Source of the DNA: SSC4 sp964642445 | GTDB lineage: Bacteria; Chloroflexota; Anaerolineae; SSC4; Amarolineaceae | DNA: 13,868 nucleotides | Direction of reading: 5' to 3' | NCBI GenBank assembly: GCA_964642445.1 | Contig: CAZXQZ010000122.1 | Span: forward strand, 1-13,868 | Shown here: in pieces, positions 7,605 through 13,586 of the stretch | Position numbering within the stretch: position 1 is the stretch's first letter | Layout: each line of letters begins with the position of its first letter | Program-made: the position numbers and the translations under genes | Notes under the pieces: model-generated | Database searches by the model: none | The model's input: the letters and a program-made list of their open reading frames with translations, nothing else | Told to the model about the DNA's origin: nothing

Positions 7605-7819
7605 ACCGCTAATTGACGCTAATCTGCGCGAATTCTTTCAAGGTTTCGTAGCGGTGATCTGTGGACGGGTGCAGTGTTTTGTGGTTGCGAAGGAAACGAT
7701 CTATGCGAGCCAACAGGTGCGACAAAATCCTTTGCCCACGAACCACCGGCCGCGACAACATTCTCTACCCACGAACCACAACCACAAACCAATTCGCGAA
7801 GATTCGCGTCATTTGCGGT
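7605..7819. repeat. MITE-like non-coding element bounded by imperfect inverted repeats
   Basis: Between two convergent genes, 7605-7634 and 7791-7819 are inverted copies matching at about 26 of 30 positions (shared blocks AATTCGCG, AGATT, GCGTCA and GCGGT). The 215-bp segment they bound has no credible gene. A further partial copy (TTTGCGCAGATTC) lies at about 7827-7839. The layout resembles a decayed miniature element or a dispersed intergenic repeat; no target duplication could be identified. Confidence 0.5.
7719..7784 (+). repeat. 33-bp tandem duplication
   Basis: Two adjacent units start at 7719 and 7752, each with GCGACAA near the start and CCCACGAACCAC near the end. The first 28 bases agree at 24 positions. 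The repeat lies within the inverted-repeat element and appears non-coding. Confidence 0.6.
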
Positions 7820-7852
7820 AAAACCATTTGCGCAGATTCATCGTTGCTCCAC

Positions 7853-8875
7853 TCATGCGTTGCGCTGCAGCAAACGCTGGGCCAATTCGTGGAGGTAGCC
7901 GGCGGCCGGTTCGTGGGGTTGGGCGGCGTCGAGGGCTTCCACGGCCAGGCGGCTGTAACGTGCGGCCAGTGCGGCGGCAGTGGCGCGGGCATCGGCCGCT
8001 TCCAGCAGCTGCAGCACGGCCGGCACGTCCTGTGGGGTCAATTCGGATGCGCGGTAATAGGCCCGCAGCGCCGTACCCTGTGGGCCGGCGAGGCCCATCA
8101 ACACGGGCAGGGACTTCTTGCGCGTCAGGATGTCGCTGGCCGCTGATTTGCCGGTGAGCTGCTCATCACCCCAGATGCCAAGAATGTCGTCCTCCACCTG
8201 GAATGCCAGGCCCAGGTTCTCGCCAAAGCGGTGGTAGTGTTCGACCTGGTCGGGGTCGGCGCCACCCAGTAGAGCGCCGGTGGCGGTACACGCCGCCAGC
8301 AGGGCAGCGGTTTTGCCCCGAATCATGGTCAGATAATCGTCGACCGTCACGTCCAGCCGGGTCTCGAATGCCAGGTCGAGGTGCTGGCCCTCGGTGAGCG
8401 CCAGGCAGGCCGCAACCAGCCGCTGCAGCACCGGCACGATCACGTCGGGCGGCACAGCCGGCACCAGGCGGAGCACGCTCTGGAAGACCAGGGCGAACAT
8501 ACCATCGCCCACGTTAATGGCCTGGGCCTCGCCCCACACCTGCCACACCGTCGGCCGGTGGCGGCGCAGTGGGCTGGCATCTTCGACGTCGTCGTGCACC
8601 AGCGAGAAGTTGTGCAGCATCTCGACGGCGGCCGCCGCGGCCACGGCCCGTTGCGGGTCGCCGCCGACCGCCGCACAGCTCAACAAACACAACAGCGGGC
8701 GAATGCCTTTGCCCATATTCGCCTGTGCCGGCTGGAACTGTTCGTCCAGCCAACCCAGGTGGTACGCCATCATCTGGTAGTGTGTGCCCGCTGCTAGCTG
8801 GGGTGTGGCCAGGAGGTCGCGCAGGGCTGTTTCGACGCGTGGCAGGTAGGTGGCGGCAAACCGATCGAGGGTCAT
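7853..8875 (-). CDS. Polyprenyl diphosphate synthase (probably short chain)
   Basis: This 340-residue all-alpha isoprenyl synthase condenses isopentenyl diphosphate onto an allylic diphosphate in the cytoplasm. Motifs in order: KGIRP (56-60), the first Asp-rich motif DDVED (95-99), GQHLDLAFE (163-171), RGKTAAL, and the second Asp-rich region VEDDILGIWGDEQLTGKS (D229, D230, D237). That region reads DDxxGxWGD in place of the textbook DDxxD, a form I recall from GGPP-type synthases of actinobacteria and Chloroflexota. F90 lies five residues before the first motif and there is no two-residue insert, which favours a C15-C20 product over a long chain; this is inference. Its ATG overlaps the stop of the upstream isomerase by ATGA, so the pair forms one unit that makes and uses IPP/DMAPP. 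Confidence 0.93.
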   Translation of the reverse strand: MTLDRFAATYLPRVETALRDLLATPQLAAGTHYQMMAYHLGWLDEQFQPAQANMGKGIRPLLCLLSCAAVGGDPQRAVAAAAAVEMLHNFSLVHDDVEDASPLRRHRPTVWQVWGEAQAINVGDGMFALVFQSVLRLVPAVPPDVIVPVLQRLVAACLALTEGQHLDLAFETRLDVTVDDYLTMIRGKTAALLAACTATGALLGGADPDQVEHYHRFGENLGLAFQVEDDILGIWGDEQLTGKSAASDILTRKKSLPVLMGLAGPQGTALRAYYRASELTPQDVPAVLQLLEAADARATAAALAARYSRLAVEALDAAQPHEPAAGYLHELAQRLLQRNA

Positions 8876-9936
8876 GGAAGCACCGGCACAATGGTGGGCG
8901 TGGCCAGCAAGACGCCGGGGGCACGCAGAGCCGCGACGTCAGCCGTGCTGGCACAGAACATCGCAATACGCATCTCGTCCACGAGGGTATCGATCGTTTC
9001 GACCACGGCTGCGGTCGAAACGTCGGCGGCCTGCAAGAATGGCCCGGCCAGGCCGCCGAGGTCGGCGCCCAGGGCCAGGCACTTCACCACGTCGATGCCG
9101 CTGCGAATGCCGCCGCTGGCAATGAGCGGCATACCGGGCACGGTCCGATGGCAGTCGACGATGGCGGCGGCGGTGGGAATACCCCAATCGGCAAAGGCGC
9201 GTGCCAGGCGGCGCAGGCGGTCGGTCGGTGCGCGGTAGAGCTCGACCTGGCTCCAGGAGGTGCCACCGGCGCCGGCCACGTCGATGGCTGCCACGCCCGC
9301 AGCGTGCAGCTGGCGCGCCAGCGCGCCCGAGATGCCCCAGCCCACTTCTTTGGCAATCACCGGCACGGGCAGCGCACGCGTCACAGCGGCGATTTTGTCC
9401 AGCAGGCCCGCCCAATCCCAGTTGCCGTCGGCCTGCAGAGCCTCCTGCAGCGGGTTGAGGTGCAGAATCAGCGCATCGGCCTCGATCATCTCGACCGCGC
9501 GACGGCAGTGATCGACGGAGTAGCTGTAGTTGAGTTGAACCGCACCCAGGTTGGCCAGCAGCAGGATGTCGGGCGCTACGTCGCGCACACGGAAGGTGGC
9601 GGCGGTGGCCGGCACCTCCAGACCGGTGCGCTGCGAACCCAGGCCCATGGCAATCCCGCGGGCCTGGGCGGCTTCGGCCAGCCGCCGGTTGATAGTCGCC
9701 GCCCGCTCCGTACCGCCGGTCATAGACGAAATCAGCAACGGTGCCGCCAGTGGTTTTCCCAGAAAGGTCGTACGCAGATCGACGGCGGTCAGGTTGAGCT
9801 CTGGCAGTGCCACGTGGCGCAGGCGAACCTGTTCCAGGCCGGTTGTCAGGTTGGGAAACTGCACGTCTTCTTCCAGGTTGATGCGGATGTGGTCGGCTTT
9901 GCGTTCCTGGTGCAGTGCAGTGGTGAGTTGAGTCAA
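8872..9936 (-). CDS. fni: Type 2 isopentenyl-diphosphate delta-isomerase
   Basis: This 354-residue FMN enzyme interconverts IPP and DMAPP. Family motifs are plain: RKADHI (12-17), SSMTGG (70-75), HLNPLQE (159-165, holding the Gln and Mg-binding Glu), KEVGWGIS (196-203), AGAGGTSW (221-228) and SGGIRSG near the phosphate site. It is unrelated to the Nudix type 1 isomerase. The start is a TTG at 9936, supported by AAGGGAA ending 7 nt upstream; no ATG or GTG fits the family N-terminus better. The gene leads a two-gene operon with a polyprenyl synthase, starting from a promoter with an exact 17-bp spacer and a hairpin leader. Type 2 isomerases usually accompany a mevalonate pathway, but no mevalonate genes are in this window. 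Confidence 0.95.
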   Translation of the reverse strand: MTQLTTALHQERKADHIRINLEEDVQFPNLTTGLEQVRLRHVALPELNLTAVDLRTTFLGKPLAAPLLISSMTGGTERAATINRRLAEAAQARGIAMGLGSQRTGLEVPATAATFRVRDVAPDILLLANLGAVQLNYSYSVDHCRRAVEMIEADALILHLNPLQEALQADGNWDWAGLLDKIAAVTRALPVPVIAKEVGWGISGALARQLHAAGVAAIDVAGAGGTSWSQVELYRAPTDRLRRLARAFADWGIPTAAAIVDCHRTVPGMPLIASGGIRSGIDVVKCLALGADLGGLAGPFLQAADVSTAAVVETIDTLVDEMRIAMFCASTADVAALRAPGVLLATPTIVPVLP

Positions 9937-9997
9937 GTGGGTATTCCCTTCGTAACTTTCACTGTCTAGCGGTGTTCAAAGACGTGGTAGAACGAGT

Positions 9998-10069
9998 TGG
10001 AGTCCATCCGAAAACTGCCTGGAAGCCGTGTTTGTCACGGCACCGCTGGGGGCTTTCGGATAGGCTCCA
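9998..10069 (-). promoter_or_regulatory. Long imperfect hairpin in the fni 5' leader
   Basis: The outer arms (9998-10013 and 10054-10069) pair over 16 positions with one mismatch and one wobble (ATCCGAAA against TTTCGGAT at the inner end). Inside, GCCGTG (10025-10030) and CACGGC (10036-10041) form a perfect 6-bp stem over a 5-base loop. The predicted fni transcript begins at about 10070, the edge of the outer arm, so the mRNA would start with this fold, leaving about 60 unpaired bases before the TTG. It could protect the 5' end, act as a regulatory leader, or be a palindromic mobile remnant. It matches no riboswitch class I know. Confidence 0.6.
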
Positions 10070-10076
10070 GGTCACC

Positions 10077-10105
10077 ATCTTACCAGTGCCCTGGGGGGTT
10101 GTCAA
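10077..10105 (-). promoter_or_regulatory. Sigma70-type promoter of the fni operon
   Basis: On the minus strand, TTGACA (10100-10105) is followed after 17 bp by TAAGAT (10077-10082). The predicted start is about 10070, which gives a 133-nt leader. Confidence 0.68.
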
Positions 10106-10165
10106 GATCGAATCATCTTCGCCGGTGACCGGTAAACGGCAGGACCGGTGAGTCGCCGCAGAGAG

Positions 10166-10194
10166 TTGACAGTGATTTGTATCCCTGCTAGAAT
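10166..10194 (+). promoter_or_regulatory. Sigma70-type promoter of acpP
   Basis: TTGACA (10166-10171), 17 bp, TAGAAT (10189-10194). The predicted start near 10201 gives a leader of about 74 nt. Confidence 0.75.
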
Positions 10195-10274
10195 AGCCAC
10201 CAGGGTTCCCCGGCCTTCCAAAATCAAGAACTCATCACTTTCAAAATCCGTATGGACAAGGAGGAAGTATTCAC

Positions 10275-10511
10275 GTGGATGACACCTTCGAGCGCATCAA
10301 AACGATCATTGTCGAGCAGTTAGGCGTCGATCCGAGCCGGGTAACCTTGGATGCGAACTTCCGCAACGACCTGGAAGCCGATTCGCTGGACCTGGTAGAG
10401 CTCATCATGGCCTTCGAGGAAGAGTTCGGCGGCGAGATCAGCGACGAAGAAGCCCAGAAGATCACGACCGTTGGCGAAGCGGTAACCTACCTGCAATCCA
10501 AAGGCGCCTGA
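10275..10511 (+). CDS. acpP: Acyl carrier protein
   Basis: This 78-residue acidic four-helix protein carries growing acyl chains on a phosphopantetheine arm in type II fatty acid synthesis. The attachment site is S37 in LEADSLDLVEL, which is nearly identical to the classic DSL motif region, and the C-terminal helix ends TYLQSKGA. Length equals that of E. coli AcpP. The start is a GTG at 10275, about 10 nt after a strong AAGGAGGAA (10258-10266); a nearby ATG at 10279 is out of frame. The gene stands alone, with its own strong promoter and a terminator directly downstream. No other fatty acid synthesis genes flank it here. Confidence 0.97.
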   Translation: MDDTFERIKTIIVEQLGVDPSRVTLDANFRNDLEADSLDLVELIMAFEEEFGGEISDEEAQKITTVGEAVTYLQSKGA

Positions 10512-10559
10512 TTACGCAGCTGCTGCGACGTTGTACTGCTGTTATTTGACGAGACTTAC

Positions 10560-10602
10560 AAGCCCGCCACCAGGGTTCGCCTGCAGGGCGGGCTTTGTCT
10601 TT
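10560..10602 (+). terminator. Intrinsic terminator after acpP
   Basis: AAGCCCGCC (10560-10568) pairs with GGCGGGCTT (10587-10595), with an inner CAGG/CCTG stem, and is followed by the T-rich TTTGTCTTT. It lies 49 bp after the acpP stop and separates acpP from mobA. Confidence 0.9.
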
Positions 10603-10622
10603 CGATTTTGGATTTGGGATTG

Positions 10623-10651
10623 TTGACGTACAAGAACATTTGTGCTAACAT
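10623..10651 (+). promoter_or_regulatory. Promoter of mobA, predicting a leaderless mRNA
   Basis: TTGACG (10623-10628), a 17-bp spacer and TAACAT (10646-10651). The expected start, 6-7 bases downstream, falls on the A of the ATG at 10657. Confidence 0.6.
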
Positions 10652-10656
10652 CGATC

Positions 10657-11298
10657 ATGCACCTACCAGATGACGTGACGGCGGTGATCCTGGCGGGGGG
10701 TGAGAGTCAGCGCATGGGGACGAACAAGGCGCTGCTCGAGATTGCGGGGCAGCCGTTGATTGCGCGTACTGTGGCGCGGGTGCGTGCGTTGTGCGCGGAG
10801 ATCATTGTCGTCACCAACACGCCCGAGGTGTACCAGTTCCTGGTGGCCGAGTTTGGCGCAGACCTGGTTCCTGATACTTACCCGGCGCGCGGGTCGTTGG
10901 TGGGGCTGTATTCGGGGCTGCGTGCGGTGCGGTCTTCGCTGGCGTTGGCCCTGGCATGTGACATGCCGCTGCTCAACCTTAGCCTGCTGCGGGCGATGAT
11001 TGGGCTGGCGGCGGGTGTCGATGCCGTCGTACCGCGCATGGCGGGCCTGGCCGAGCCGCTGCATGCGATCTACCGGCCCTCGGTTTGTGTGCCGGCCATC
11101 CGGCGGCACCTGGAGATCGGTGACCGGCGCATGGTTTCGTTTTTGCCCGACGTGGCGGTGCGTTACCTGGACGCGGCCGACGTCGATGCCTACGACCCGC
11201 GGCGGCTGTCATTTATGAACGTCAATACGCCCGCCGAGTGGGCGGACGCCCAGGCCTGGCTGGCCGCAACAGGTGACGATCATGGCGCTGGTCTTTGA
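10657..11298 (+). CDS. mobA: Molybdenum cofactor guanylyltransferase (MobA family)
   Basis: This 213-residue nucleotidyltransferase would join GMP from GTP to molybdopterin to make the guanine dinucleotide cofactor. The Rossmann-like N-terminus reads LAGGESQRMGTNKALL (12-27), with the nucleotide-binding glycines and K24. RGSLVGLYSGL and the metal site ACDMPLL (D102) follow, and FMNVNTPAEW near the C-terminus is typical of MobA. I chose the ATG at 10657 because a promoter -10 box lies at 10646-10651 and there is no ribosome site; the in-frame GTG at 10642 would lie inside that promoter. The 3' end overlaps the next gene by 17 bp. Related NTP transferases (MobA-like, for other cofactors) share the fold, so the exact nucleotide is less certain than the family. 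Confidence 0.87.
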   Translation: MHLPDDVTAVILAGGESQRMGTNKALLEIAGQPLIARTVARVRALCAEIIVVTNTPEVYQFLVAEFGADLVPDTYPARGSLVGLYSGLRAVRSSLALALACDMPLLNLSLLRAMIGLAAGVDAVVPRMAGLAEPLHAIYRPSVCVPAIRRHLEIGDRRMVSFLPDVAVRYLDAADVDAYDPRRLSFMNVNTPAEWADAQAWLAATGDDHGAGL

Positions 11299-11617
11299 GC
11301 GTGTCAAGGCGCTGGTTTGTCTGATCCCTCCTGGACGGGTGGTGACCTACGGCCAGGTTGCGGCCTGGCTGGGTGAACCGCGTGCGGCGCGCACGGTGGG
11401 CTGGGCACTGCACAGCATCTCGCCCGCGGAGGCGGAGGGGATCGTGCCCTGGCACCGGGTCATCGGCCGCGCCGGCCCCGATCACGGCTGGGTGTCGACC
11501 TCCTGCCTGACGCACACCGCGGCCATGCAGCGCGCCCTGCTGGAGGATGAAGGCGTCGCATTCGATGCGCGCGACCGCGTCGACCTGCGGCGCTTCGGCT
11601 GGCTGGGGCCGGCCTGA
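11282..11617 (+). CDS. Alkyltransferase-like protein (ATL), MGMT fold without the acceptor Cys
   Basis: This 111-residue protein has the DNA-binding domain of O6-alkylguanine DNA alkyltransferase. Typical features are IPPGRVVTYGQVAAWLG (helix-turn-helix region), the Arg finger region AARTVGWAL, and PWHRVIG where repair enzymes have PCHRV. The Trp replaces the methyl-accepting Cys, as in E. coli YbaZ and other ATL proteins, which bind O6-alkylguanine and hand it to nucleotide excision repair. It therefore cannot repair by transfer. The ATG at 11282 has AGGTG 6 nt upstream, inside the end of mobA, which it overlaps by 17 bp, so the two are probably cotranscribed. A GTG at 11273 is a weaker alternative start. 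Confidence 0.93.
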   Translation: MALVFERVKALVCLIPPGRVVTYGQVAAWLGEPRAARTVGWALHSISPAEAEGIVPWHRVIGRAGPDHGWVSTSCLTHTAAMQRALLEDEGVAFDARDRVDLRRFGWLGPA

Positions 11618-11629
11618 GAGACGGCGTAA

Positions 11630-11640
11630 ACCCTTCGGGT
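11630..11640. other. Short hairpin at the contig edge
   Basis: ACCC-TTC-GGGT sits just before the gap. It may be the start of a terminator, but the sequence after it is missing, so this cannot be decided. Confidence 0.3.
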
Positions 11641-11642
11641 CT

Positions 11643-11742
11643 NNNNNNNNNNNNNNNNNNNNNNNNNNNNNNNNNNNNNNNNNNNNNNNNNNNNNNNNNN
11701 NNNNNNNNNNNNNNNNNNNNNNNNNNNNNNNNNNNNNNNNNN
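11643..11742. other. Assembly gap of exactly 100 N
   Basis: A run of exactly 100 N is the usual placeholder for a gap of unknown size. It removes the start of the following nitrilase-family gene and any promoter for it. Confidence 0.97.
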
Positions 11743-12516
11743 ATTTTGAACGAACCCGATGACAACATCCGCGCGATGGTGGACCTCATCGGTGAAATTT
11801 GCACGCAGCAGCCGGTCGACCTGGTGGTCTTCCCGGAGCTGGCGACGACCGGGTATGAGTGTGGCGTGCGGTTTACCGATTTTGCCGAGACGATACCGGG
11901 GCCGACGGTCAGCCGGCTGGCGCGCGAGGCGTCGCAGTTCAACGTGCACATTGCCTTTGGTATGGTCTCCAAGGCCAAGGTCGAGAGTGTGCTGTACGAC
12001 ACGGCGGTGCTGATTGGCCCGGACGGTGAGCTGATCGGCAGCTACCAGAAGGTGCACCTCAAGGGCGAAGAGCGGCTGGCGTTCCGCAACGGGTTTCGGT
12101 ATCCTGTGTTCGAGACCGAATTCGGTCTGTTGGGGCTGTTGGTGGGCTGGGACCTGGCCTTTCCCGAAGCGGCGCGCAGCCTGGCGCTGGATGGGGCCGA
12201 CCTGTTGGTGTGCTGCGCCAACTGGGAAGCGCCGCACCAGGACGAATGGCGGGCCTACTGCGTGGCGCGTGCCTGCGAAAACTCGGTCTTCCTGGCGGCG
12301 GCCAACCGCGTGGGTGAGGAACCGGGCTACCAATTCTTCGGTGACTCGATGGTCCTCGGCCCGCGCGGCGAGCGCTACACCGGGCTGGAGGACAACGCAA
12401 CCGGTTACGGCATTGCCCAGATCGACTTGAACGGGGTACGCCGGGCACGCGAAGAATTCCAGCTCATGCAGTGCCGGCAGCCGCTGACCTACCGCAGCAT
12501 CGTGCGCAAGTACTGA
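11743..12516 (+). CDS. Nitrilase-superfamily protein, 5' end missing, catalytic Cys position is Gly
   Basis: The visible 257 residues form most of a carbon-nitrogen hydrolase fold; members cleave nitriles, amides or carbamoyl compounds. The frame is open up to the gap and the family's first strand (about 10-15 residues) is missing, so the true start is in the gap; the in-frame TTG at 11746 is not a likely start. The Glu is present (FPELATTGYE, Glu codon 11836-11838), as is the Lys (YQKVHLKGEE, Lys codon 12049-12051). At the nucleophile elbow, members read C-Y/W-D-x-x-FPE; here it is VGWDLAFPE, so Cys is replaced by Gly (codon GGC, 12145-12147). The protein is thus either a non-catalytic homologue or a one-base error (TGC to GGC). 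The C-terminal part (VARACENSVFLAAANRVG, GDSMVLGPRGE) is ordinary for the family. It ends 8 bp before the aldolase gene. Confidence 0.85.
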   Translation: MLNEPDDNIRAMVDLIGEICTQQPVDLVVFPELATTGYECGVRFTDFAETIPGPTVSRLAREASQFNVHIAFGMVSKAKVESVLYDTAVLIGPDGELIGSYQKVHLKGEERLAFRNGFRYPVFETEFGLLGLLVGWDLAFPEAARSLALDGADLLVCCANWEAPHQDEWRAYCVARACENSVFLAAANRVGEEPGYQFFGDSMVLGPRGERYTGLEDNATGYGIAQIDLNGVRRAREEFQLMQCRQPLTYRSIVRKY

Positions 12517-12524
12517 ACCTGGCC

Positions 12525-13565
12525 ATGTCCATCATCGACTTACGCTCCGATACGATCACGCACCCCACACCGGCGATGCGGGCCGCTATGGCGCACGCCG
12601 AGGTGGGGGACGACGTGTTTGGTGACGACCCCACGGTCAACCGCCTGCAGGAGATGGCGGCCGAACGTTTGGGCAAAGAGGCCGCCCTCTTCGTGGCCAG
12701 CGGCACCATGGGCAACCTGGTGGCGCTGCTGACGCACTGTGCGCGCGGGGATGAGATCATCATGGGTGACCTGGCGCACACCTTTCTCAACGAGCAGGGG
12801 GGTACGGCGGCGCTGGGTGGCATCCACACCCGCACCGTGCCCAACCAGCCCGACGGCACGCTGCAGCTGAACGACGTCGCCGCCGCCATTCGTGGCAGCG
12901 ACGATCACTATCCCATCACGCGCGTCATCTGCCTGGAGAATACGCAGAACCGCTGCGGCGGCACGGTGCTGGATATCGCCTACACGCAGGCCGTGGCCGG
13001 CCTGGCGCACCGGCATGGGCTGCAGCTGCACATCGACGGCGCGCGTATCTTCAACGCCGCGGTGGCGCTGGGCGTCGACGTGCAGGAGCTCGTTGCACCG
13101 GCTGATTCGGTCAGTTTCTGTTTGTCGAAGGGATTGGCGGCGCCGGTCGGTTCGATTCTGGTCGGTTCGCGTGCGTTCATCGCACGGGCCCGCCGCAACC
13201 GCAAGGTGGTGGGTGGCGGCATGCGCCAGGCCGGTATCCTGGCCGCAGCGGGCATCGTCGCCCTCGAAGAGATGGTCGACCGGCTGGCGGAGGACCATGC
13301 CAACGCCCAGGTCCTGGCGCAGGGGTTGGCGCAGGTGCCCGGCCTGGCGGTCGACCTGGCACGTGTACAGACCAACATCGTCTACTTCGAGCTGACCCGC
13401 CCTGATCTGACGCCGGCGCAGCTGGCGGATGCCCTGGGTGCGCGCGGCGTGCGCCTCCTACCGGCCGGCGGCCGCAGCCTGCGTGCGGTGACGCACTACC
13501 AGGTTAACCGTGCCGATGTCGGGCGGGCGTTGGATGTGGTGGGGGATGCGTTGGGGCGTGGTTGA
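12525..13565 (+). CDS. ltaE: Low-specificity L-threonine aldolase (PLP-dependent)
   Basis: This 346-residue fold-type I enzyme splits L-threonine or L-allo-threonine into glycine and acetaldehyde. Typical motifs are DLRSDTITHPTPAMR at the N-terminus, GDDVFGDDPTVNRLQ, FVASGTMGNLVALL (cofactor phosphate region), LENTQNRCGGTVL, HIDGAR (the Asp that pairs with the pyridine nitrogen) and SFCLSKGLAAPVGS with K202 as the Schiff-base lysine. The ATG at 12525 matches the family start; an in-frame ATG at 12471 adds 18 residues encoded inside the nitrilase gene and is rejected. With only 8 bp after the previous stop and a poor ribosome site, it probably depends on translation of the upstream gene. Length fits the family (about 340). 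Confidence 0.94.
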   Translation: MSIIDLRSDTITHPTPAMRAAMAHAEVGDDVFGDDPTVNRLQEMAAERLGKEAALFVASGTMGNLVALLTHCARGDEIIMGDLAHTFLNEQGGTAALGGIHTRTVPNQPDGTLQLNDVAAAIRGSDDHYPITRVICLENTQNRCGGTVLDIAYTQAVAGLAHRHGLQLHIDGARIFNAAVALGVDVQELVAPADSVSFCLSKGLAAPVGSILVGSRAFIARARRNRKVVGGGMRQAGILAAAGIVALEEMVDRLAEDHANAQVLAQGLAQVPGLAVDLARVQTNIVYFELTRPDLTPAQLADALGARGVRLLPAGGRSLRAVTHYQVNRADVGRALDVVGDALGRG

Positions 13566-13586
13566 CGGTCTATGCGCCGCACTCCC

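Larger units (their letters stand above)
9937..10274. other. Divergent regulatory region between fni and acpP
   Basis: These 338 bp contain no credible gene. From left to right they hold the fni ribosome site, the fni leader hairpin (9998-10069), the fni promoter (10077-10105), a cluster of CCGGT units (10122-10149; starts at 10122, 10129 and 10145) between the two -35 boxes, the acpP promoter (10166-10194), and the acpP leader. The CCGGT cluster is the only candidate operator I can see; ACCGGT at 10128-10133 and 10144-10149 is palindromic. Confidence 0.6.

Noticed and set aside
7661..8146. Plus-strand 161-residue open frame in the hemW to prenyl synthase region
   Set aside because: Its first part is the repeat-rich intergenic segment and the rest is antisense to the prenyl synthase C-terminus. 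There is no ribosome site and no family.
8569..9969. 466-residue open frame antisense to fni and the prenyl synthase
   Set aside because: Composition is Arg/Gly/Gln/His-rich without motifs, and both genes on the other strand have complete catalytic motifs.
10642..10656. GTG at 10642 as the start of mobA
   Set aside because: It would lie within the predicted promoter spacer and just before the -10 box, has no ribosome site, and adds residues absent from the family start.
12471..12524. ATG at 12471 as the start of threonine aldolase
   Set aside because: The extra 18 residues lie inside the nitrilase gene and do not match the family, which starts at about MxxIDLRSDT.
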